The notes under the pieces are model-generated. The model worked only from the letters and a program-made list of their open reading frames with translations, did no database searches and had not been told where the DNA came from. Of a DNA stretch of 43,143 nt, positions 41,730 through 43,143 are shown one piece after another. Location: the NCBI RefSeq assembly GCF_001263355.1, contig NZ_LGYO01000019.1:1-43143 (forward strand), in the 5' to 3' direction. Both the position numbers and the translations under genes were made by a program. The stretch comes from Acetobacterium bakii. Lineage in GTDB: Bacteria; Bacillota; Clostridia; Eubacteriales; Eubacteriaceae. Every line of letters starts with the position of its first letter. Position 1 is the stretch's first letter.

Positions 41730-42445
41730 GATTTAAGTTCCTCTTTCAACAGTTTTTGAAGATCAATGGTCCCTTCATAAAGTGCCTTTCCGGTGATGGC
41801 ACCATAAAGTCCCATGGCTTCCAGACGTTTCATGTCGGCAACCGAGGAAACACCGCCGGAAGCGATAATATTCATTTTCAGGTGGTCATTTAAGACACCC
41901 AGCATTTCAAAGTTTGGTCCGGTCATCATGCCATCTTTAGAAATATCGGTGTAGACAAGGGTTGTCAGGCCAAGACTTTCTAATTTACTGGCCAGTTCCA
42001 AGGCTTCCATATTGCTGCTTTCAACCCAACCTTCGGTACAGACAATACCATTCTTGGCATCGATAGAAACGCAGACTTTTTCATCATAGAGGGATAATAA
42101 TTTTTCAATAAAATCAAAATCCTTAACAGCCTGGGTACCAATGATGATTCGGGCAACACCGATATCAATGTAATTTTTGGCAATCTCTAAATTTCTGATG
42201 CCACCACCCAGTTCCACCGGAATATTAAGGGTTTCAACAATTTCTTTAACCACATTGAGATTCTTGGGTTCACCGTCAAAGGCTCCATCTAAATCCACCA
42301 GGTGTAAATATTGGGCACCCTTGGATTCCCACATTTGGGCAACCGCTACGGGATTTTCAAAGTAAATGGTTTCGGCCTCTTTTTTCCCCTGTAAAAGCCG
42401 AACACATTTACCGTTTTTCAAATCAATTGCTGGAAAAACAATCAT
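41723..42445 (-). CDS. hisA: ProFAR isomerase HisA
   Basis: A 240-aa TIM barrel, the phosphoribosylformimino-AICAR-phosphate isomerase. It shows the catalytic Asp8 in [13 protein letters not shown], the second Asp in YTDISKDGM, and phosphate loops GGGI and SGGV. It overlaps hisH by 4 bases and hisF by 7, as is usual in tight his operons. Confidence 0.97.
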   Translation of the reverse strand: MIVFPAIDLKNGKCVRLLQGKKEAETIYFENPVAVAQMWESKGAQYLHLVDLDGAFDGEPKNLNVVKEIVETLNIPVELGGGIRNLEIAKNYIDIGVARIIIGTQAVKDFDFIEKLLSLYDEKVCVSIDAKNGIVCTEGWVESSNMEALELASKLESLGLTTLVYTDISKDGMMTGPNFEMLGVLNDHLKMNIIASGGVSSVADMKRLEAMGLYGAITGKALYEGTIDLQKLLKEELKSC

Positions 42446-43050
42446 GATAAAATCTCCTTAAAGTTTTTGAGTAGTTGGAGTCCAACCGTTGAGCTTTTTT
42501 CGGGATGAAATTGCATCCCCATTACATTGTCCCGCTGGACAATGCCGGGAACCTTAACACTGTACTCCGCATAGGCAACGACATCATCAAAATTAATCGG
42601 CTTGGCATAATAGGAATGTACAAAATAAACATAATCTTCAGGACCGATATTTCGAACCAAAGGACTGTCGCGATTAATAATCAGATTGTTCCAGCCCATA
42701 TGGGGAATTTTTATACCCGGTGCTGAAAACTTAACGATCTCCCCGGGGATATAAGAAAGCCCCGGGAATTCGCCATCTTCATAGCTTTTATCAAATAAAA
42801 GCTGCATCCCCAGGCAGATCCCCAAAAGGGGCTTGCCTTTTTTGATATTGGCGTCCAGACAATCGATGAGCTCGAATTTTCTCAGGTTTTCCATGGCATC
42901 TGAAAAGGCGCCAACCCCCGGAAGGATAATGGCTTCGGCATCCTCAAGGACTTTTTTATCCCGGGTAATGACACCTTCCAGGCCGACATCACCCAGAGCC
43001 GTATAGACATTCTTTAAGTTTCCGACATCATAGTCGACAATTGCGATCAA
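42442..43050 (-). CDS. hisH: Imidazole glycerol phosphate synthase glutaminase subunit HisH
   Basis: A 202-aa class I glutamine amidotransferase that supplies ammonia to HisF. The nucleophile Cys lies in LLGICLGMQLLF (about residue 80), and the His-Glu pair is in QFHPEKS near the C-terminus. The start is TTG at 43050 with AGGAGG seven bases upstream. It is the first gene of the cluster visible here. Other his genes may lie beyond the right edge, but a family A repeat sits immediately upstream. Confidence 0.96.
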   Translation of the reverse strand: MIAIVDYDVGNLKNVYTALGDVGLEGVITRDKKVLEDAEAIILPGVGAFSDAMENLRKFELIDCLDANIKKGKPLLGICLGMQLLFDKSYEDGEFPGLSYIPGEIVKFSAPGIKIPHMGWNNLIINRDSPLVRNIGPEDYVYFVHSYYAKPINFDDVVAYAEYSVKVPGIVQRDNVMGMQFHPEKSSTVGLQLLKNFKEILS

Positions 43051-43082
43051 AGGCGTTCCTCCTTGTTGTTTATAATTTAGGT

Positions 43083-43143
43083 TGGTAATTGCAAAACTGC
43101 CGTGAGCTTGGCTGCCAGTTTAGCACGAAACAATTTCTCCACT
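43083..43143 (+). repeat. Family A hairpin repeat, copy 3 (cut by the window edge)
   Basis: From TGGTAATTGC to the end this follows the left half of 18292-18350: GTGAGCTTGGCTGCCAGTTT corresponds to ATGAGCTTCGCTGCCAGTTT. It lies upstream of hisH; the remainder is outside the window. Confidence 0.75.

Noticed and set aside
1-43143. CRISPR array, prophage, insertion sequence or plasmid functions
   Set aside because: No regularly spaced short repeats, transposase, integrase or phage genes are visible; the dispersed palindromes are single copies.

Overview
The window looks like chromosomal DNA of a low-GC acetogenic Firmicute, most likely Acetobacterium or a close relative. This is inferred from a methanol:corrinoid methyltransferase locus with an MtrH/AcsE-type partner, a tungsten-type aldehyde:ferredoxin oxidoreductase (AOR), rubredoxin, strong AGGAGG ribosome sites and A+T-rich spacers. 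I see no phage, transposase or CRISPR.

Left part (1-5.4 kb, minus strand): a DUF362 protein, a sigma-54 enhancer-binding protein of the AcoR type, LipB, a free-standing 78-aa lipoyl domain and a short-chain dehydrogenase. The DUF362 gene is preceded by a near-perfect -24/-12 promoter and a large inverted repeat holding two TGTC-type sites, so the unit is probably switched on by its own activator. Then, on the plus strand: a flavodoxin/SCP2/membrane fusion protein, threonine ammonia-lyase, a phasin-like protein with a UbiB-type kinase, a ROK sugar kinase and rubredoxin.

Methyl-transfer island (12.3-19.3 kb, plus strand): a PocR-AraC regulator, a full-length corrinoid protein overlapping a CobW-type GTPase, a small His/Cys-rich protein, a strong terminator, then a second unit with a truncated corrinoid protein, mtaB, mtaC and mtaA. 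Together they would move the methanol methyl group to a corrinoid protein and on to tetrahydrofolate, feeding the Wood-Ljungdahl pathway. The GTPase pair probably serves metal or cofactor loading.

Middle (19.5-33.9 kb): a DUF554 membrane protein; a polyphosphate operon (a degenerate Ppx-like protein, Ppk1, an intact Ppx/GppA) behind a promoter with a Pho-box-like array; a complete branched-chain amino acid ABC transporter (livJHMGF); then malQ, hslO, rlmH and a 29-codon membrane ORF.

Right part (34-43.1 kb): tRNA-Pro, a Nudix hydrolase, bifunctional glutathione synthase GshF, AOR with a MoaD-like protein, a gene-free 0.55-kb spacer and the minus-strand hisH-hisA-hisF-hisIE cluster. The spacer contains what appears to be an independent structured RNA with its own promoter and a GAAA tetraloop plus tetraloop-receptor sequence.

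Two families of large hairpin repeats are dispersed between genes: family A at about 50-175, 18292-18454 and 43083-end; family B at 7339-7439, 19376-19475 and 37413-37508. The two share an apical motif. The items most worth following up are the structured RNA, the repeats, the truncated corrinoid protein, the flavoprotein fusion and the sigma-54/lipoyl cluster.
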